NCBI GenBank assembly: GCA_910592005.1
Contig: CAJVPP010003553.1
Coordinates: 1 to 11,344 of the forward strand
Direction: 5' to 3'
Source of the DNA: Funneliformis mosseae
Lineage: Eukaryota > Glomeromycota > Glomeromycetes > Glomerales > Glomeraceae
Length of the DNA stretch: 11,344 nt
How positions within the stretch are numbered: the first letter of the stretch is position 1; each line of letters starts with the position of its first letter. Positions 8,617-11,344 of this stretch are shown here, piece by piece. The translations under genes and the position numbers were made by a program. The notes under the pieces are model-generated. The model was not told where the DNA came from and did not search any database. It saw nothing but the letters and a program-made list of their open reading frames with translations.

Positions 8617-8788
8617 CAGTCAATTCTTATTATAATAAACTCTATGTCTTAGATCTCAACTTTGCTATAAGGCTATAGTAAAGATTTTAAGAAATTTGAT
8701 TAGTCAATTCATTATAATAAGAGTATTTTTATTATATTTGTTCAAAAAATTTGTTATATTAAGAGTTTGCTATATTAAAAATTAACTG
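8617..8788. mobile_element. Miniature inverted-repeat element, copy 1 (172 bp)
   Basis: The element starts CAGTCAATTCTTATTATAAT at 8617 and ends ...ATTAACTG at 8788. It is bordered by TA at 8615-8616 and 8789-8790. Its ends are inverted repeats of about 29 bases with several mismatches. A second copy lies at 10090-10260 in the same orientation and also sits between TA dinucleotides. CAGT ends, TA targets and no coding capacity fit a Tc1/mariner- or pogo-type MITE. Internal sequence includes GCTATAAGGCTATAG and repeated GTTATATTAAGAG-like blocks near the right end. Confidence 0.8.
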
Positions 8789-9012
8789 TAAAGAACATTT
8801 TCTTTTAATTTAGCAGTATATTTGATAAAAAGTTTATTAAATAATTTACTTTAATACTTATATATTACAGAATGCTGATTGAAACAGTGCTTCATTATTA
8901 TCATATTAAATAAACTATCAATTGATTGATATTTTTCTAAAATTAATTATAAAACTAATCTTCTGCTTACTATTTAAAATATTGCTTTGCTTATCACTTA
9001 TAAACAACCTAA

Positions 9013-9616
9013 AAAACTGATCATAATATTATATATATTATATTAAACAAAGATCATTTAATATTCTCATTACAAAAGAAGAAATATTTTAATGATTATT
9101 GAATATTAAACACAAATATTTCTTCTAAGAACTTCAAAATTAAGGATTTTTTAGATGTAGATTCTATTATTTAGAATAAAGATGTACTAACCATTTGATT
9201 ATGGATGACCTATATGTTAGAAAAATTTATTTCTAGTATTTATTTGATTAGAAAATAGTTGATTTTCTTTGAAAAGCTGATATAAAAGTTTAATTATAAA
9301 ATTCAATTCTAAATTTAAAAAAAATATATTATCATAAGTAGTAAAAGTGAAATGTACTATTGTTAAAGCAAAAAAAATATTAGATATAATTAATGTTTAT
9401 ATTTTTAATCATAAGACTATTAAAATTTTTAATAATAAGACAAGAAAGACTTTAGAAAAGATGCTCTCCTTAGATTAATATCATATTATAGATTATTATA
9501 AGATTTTATTTGAATCATTGATCAAAGATTTTATTTCAAAATATGAAATATACATTGATTTTCTTAAATTGATATTTTATTTTCAGGATTTAGTTTTCAA
9601 AATATTAATAATATAG
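9013..9616 (+). pseudogene. Possible degraded coding remnant of unknown identity
   Basis: Frame 1 from 9013 to 9282 has four stops (9100, 9172, 9196, 9256) and reads, for example, KNFKIKDFLDVDSII and LWMTYMLEKFISSIYLIRK. Frame 2 then runs from 9338 to 9613, 92 codons, with a single TAA at 9476. It includes TRKTLEKMLSLD and YHIIDYYKILFESLIKDFIS. In DNA of this composition about one codon in ten should be a stop, so one in 92 is unexpected. Stops here and downstream are mostly TAA/TAG, which could derive from Gln codons. I do not recognise the protein. Chance cannot be excluded, because many windows and frames were examined. Confidence 0.3.
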
Positions 9617-10089
9617 ATGCATTATGCAAAGCTAAAAAATTAGAATTAAAAACAGTTTAAGTTAAACTTAGTTTATTAAATTTAATATTGCATATAACAT
9701 ATAAGTTAAAATTTAAAGTTATAAATAAGATTTATAGATAATAGTTATCATTATATATAATGAACTAGCTATTTCAAAAAATTTAGTTAGTATGGAATAA
9801 ATTTATTATAAAGTATTAATAATTCAGATTAAATATGTAACATAAACTAGAATTATAATTCATATAATATAAATTTTTTTAAAAATTTCTTTATAATACT
9901 TAAATAAATCAGAATTTTCTTTAAAATTATTTTATTAGAGCCAGAACTAACTATTTTACTTATATAAACTGTTTTAATCTAATATTATAAATCTAATCTC
10001 AATTATTATTTTATAAAATATATAATTAATATAAGTAAACTGGTTAAATTAAATTCAGATGTGATATATAGCATTTATTTATAAAAATA
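9617..10089. other. AT-rich stretch between possible relic and second MITE
   Basis: The plus strand continues to show short protein-like pieces separated by TAA and TAG (for example LVWNKFIIKY near 9790), which may be the continuation of the preceding remnant. Nothing reaches a recognisable motif, and no repeat was seen. Confidence 0.35.
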
Positions 10090-10260
10090 CAGTTAACTTT
10101 TATTATACGAACTCTATGTCTTAGATCTTAACTTTGCTATAAGGCTATAGTAAAGATTTTAAGAGATTTGATTGGCCAATTTGCTATAATAAGAGTATTT
10201 TTATTATATTTGTTCAAAAAATTCGTTATATCAAAAGTTTACTATATTAAGAGTTGACTG
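10090..10260. mobile_element. Miniature inverted-repeat element, copy 2 (171 bp)
   Basis: It starts CAGTTAACTTTTATTATACG at 10090 and ends ...GAGTTGACTG at 10260, with TA at 10088-10089 and 10261-10262. It aligns end to end with copy 1 at 8617-8788. I count 19 differences, all transitions, and one single-base gap. The inverted termini match over about 29 bases and are better preserved than in copy 1. It is non-coding and would need a transposase supplied elsewhere. Confidence 0.8.
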
Positions 10261-10262
10261 TA

Positions 10263-11071
10263 TATTATATTTAGTATAATTAATTATAAAAAATTTATTT
10301 TGAGATTTTGGTTTTATATAAAAAGTTTTTAGTACAAACAGATTTAATATAATCAATATGATTATATTATCTCTGGTTAGATCTTTAAATAGTAAAATTA
10401 TTTGTATTTAAAAAGATAATTATCTCATTATAATACTGATTAATTTAAATATATATTTTATTATAAATTTAAAAGTAAAAAGAATTTTATATTCTAAAAT
10501 ACTTTAATAAATTGTATTACTTATATATATATTAAGAAAAATAGTATTATTTGTGAAAATAAATATTAGTATCTTATAAGATATTATAAACATTAGATCT
10601 TACATGAAAGAAATATAAAAAAAATCTTGTATTATTTATAGATTTTCTATTGCTTCTACTACATAATATTATTTAAACATTTTGCCAAATTTTATTTGCT
10701 AAATTACTAGATAAGGTAAAAGTATAGAATAGAGATTCTTCATCTTAGAAAAGTCACTGAATTATTTGCTGAAAAGTTAGTAAAAATATATTTTATTAAT
10801 TAGTCAAATATTAAAGTTAAATAATACATTTCAGATGTAAATATATATATTAGAATATGTAGACTTCTGCAAAATTATTATATAAAATATTGATAAAAAT
10901 TTACATGTATTTTAAATAAAGTATAATATATTTATATTAATATTTTATCTAATAAAAGCTCACTATAGCTATATTAAGTATCTTTTTTATTTATTCAGTA
11001 AATTTCTTTTCCTATTTTATATAAAGATAACGTAATGCTATAAATATACATACTTTGTACTTAATTACTAA
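10263..11071. other. AT-rich stretch with weak coding-like traces only
   Basis: No family-recognisable gene is visible. One plus-strand piece at 10720-10800 reads ILHLRKVTELFAEKLVKIYF before a TAG, and similar low-confidence pieces follow with stops that could be former Gln codons. These may belong to the same decayed gene as the neighbouring plus-strand remnants. No repeats or element ends were found. Confidence 0.35.
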
Positions 11072-11246
11072 CTAGCTGATAGATTAACCCAAATAGTAAG
11101 CTATTTTAGAAGCTGATTTAAGAAAGTTATAAGTATACCGATAGATTTTCTTATTATTTAAAAGACATTAAAATTATATATTGGTGAATTTGAATTAGAC
11201 ATCTTAGTTGACTTTTATCGCTTAGCTCTAATTCTATTTTTATCTA
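11072..11246 (+). pseudogene. Possible gene fragment cut by a Tc1-like insertion
   Basis: One plus-strand frame reads LADRLTQIVSYFRS, TGA (11114), FKKVISIPIDFLII, TAA (11159), then KTLKLYIGEFELDILVDFYR and LALILFLST up to the TA at 11245-11246, where a Tc1-like terminal repeat starts. The final 28 codons are open, and amino-acid composition is balanced compared with the surrounding AT noise. I do not recognise the protein. Both stops could come from Arg/Trp and Gln codons by transition. It may be the 3' part of the same decayed gene seen at 9013-9616, or chance. Confidence 0.3.
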
Positions 11247-11344
11247 CAGAGGGTCACCAAAAGTCTTCGAACACTTTTTGGGATAACATAAAACTCAAAA
11301 TTTAAAGTTAAAACTGAGAAAAATCAATATTATTTTTATTTAAA
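11247..11344 (+). mobile_element. Start of a Tc1/mariner-like element, truncated by window edge
   Basis: After TA at 11245-11246 the sequence begins CAGAGGGTCACCAAAAGTCT and continues TCGAACAC. This is a typical Tc1-type terminal repeat (CAG start, GGTCACCAAAAGTCTTCGAACA). It is much richer in G+C than the flanking DNA, which suggests a younger insertion than the element at 4950-6240. The following 70 bases are non-coding leader. The transposase and the other end lie beyond the window. The terminal repeat is related in pattern to, but not the same as, the one ending at 104. Confidence 0.65.

Noticed and set aside
9100..9260. Stand-alone small gene in frame 1
   Set aside because: Stops at 9100, 9172, 9196 and 9256 rule out a functional frame. 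It is kept only as part of a low-confidence remnant.
1..11344. tRNA or rRNA genes and a coherent gene cluster or defence system
   Set aside because: No tRNA-like G+C-rich cloverleaf, no rRNA-like block and no group of intact adjacent genes could be seen.

Overview
This window is extremely A+T-rich (about four fifths A+T by eye) and is eukaryotic. It has no intact gene. Its recognisable content is decayed coding sequence, a DNA transposon with defined ends, small non-autonomous elements, long inverted repeats and a minisatellite. The identities below come from reading conceptual translations against remembered protein families. The mix (a Crinkler-like gene, a PIF1-type helicase, a SAM domain, Tc1/mariner elements, a short GTATGT...CAG intron) resembles the repeat-rich compartments of arbuscular mycorrhizal fungi (Glomeromycotina, Rhizophagus/Gigaspora type). 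That placement is an inference at moderate confidence.

Left part (1-3653): the window opens inside the end of a Tc1-like element (1-104). A long minus-strand pseudogene of Crinkler-like type follows (about 150-2175), with a probable intron at 2090-2138. Next is a large fold-back structure, with arms of about 370-390 bp at 2425-2795 and 2960-3350. Directly beyond its right arm lies a minus-strand SAM-domain pseudogene (3373-3653).

Centre (3654-6660): mostly featureless AT-rich DNA, then a complete but dead Tc1/mariner element at 4950-6240. It has matched terminal inverted repeats, TA on both sides and a broken transposase gene.

Right part (6658-11344): a minus-strand relic of a PIF1-type helicase (6658-7433) abuts a quasi-palindromic minisatellite of about eleven 50-bp units (7461-8034). 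A cluster of TTCAG/CTGAA hairpins (8053-8188) and a 9-bp-period AT repeat (8459-8590) follow. Two copies of one 171-172 bp TA-flanked miniature element lie at 8617-8788 and 10090-10260. Plus-strand stretches with few stops (9013-9616, 10720-10800, 11072-11246) may be an unidentified decayed gene. The window ends inside another Tc1-like element that starts at 11247.

The genes do not work together as a system; this is a graveyard of transposons and degraded genes. A consistent theme is transition mutation. Many in-frame stops sit where Gln, Arg or Trp codons would be expected, and the two miniature elements differ only by transitions plus one indel. That points to cytosine-deamination decay, either RIP-like or methylation-driven.
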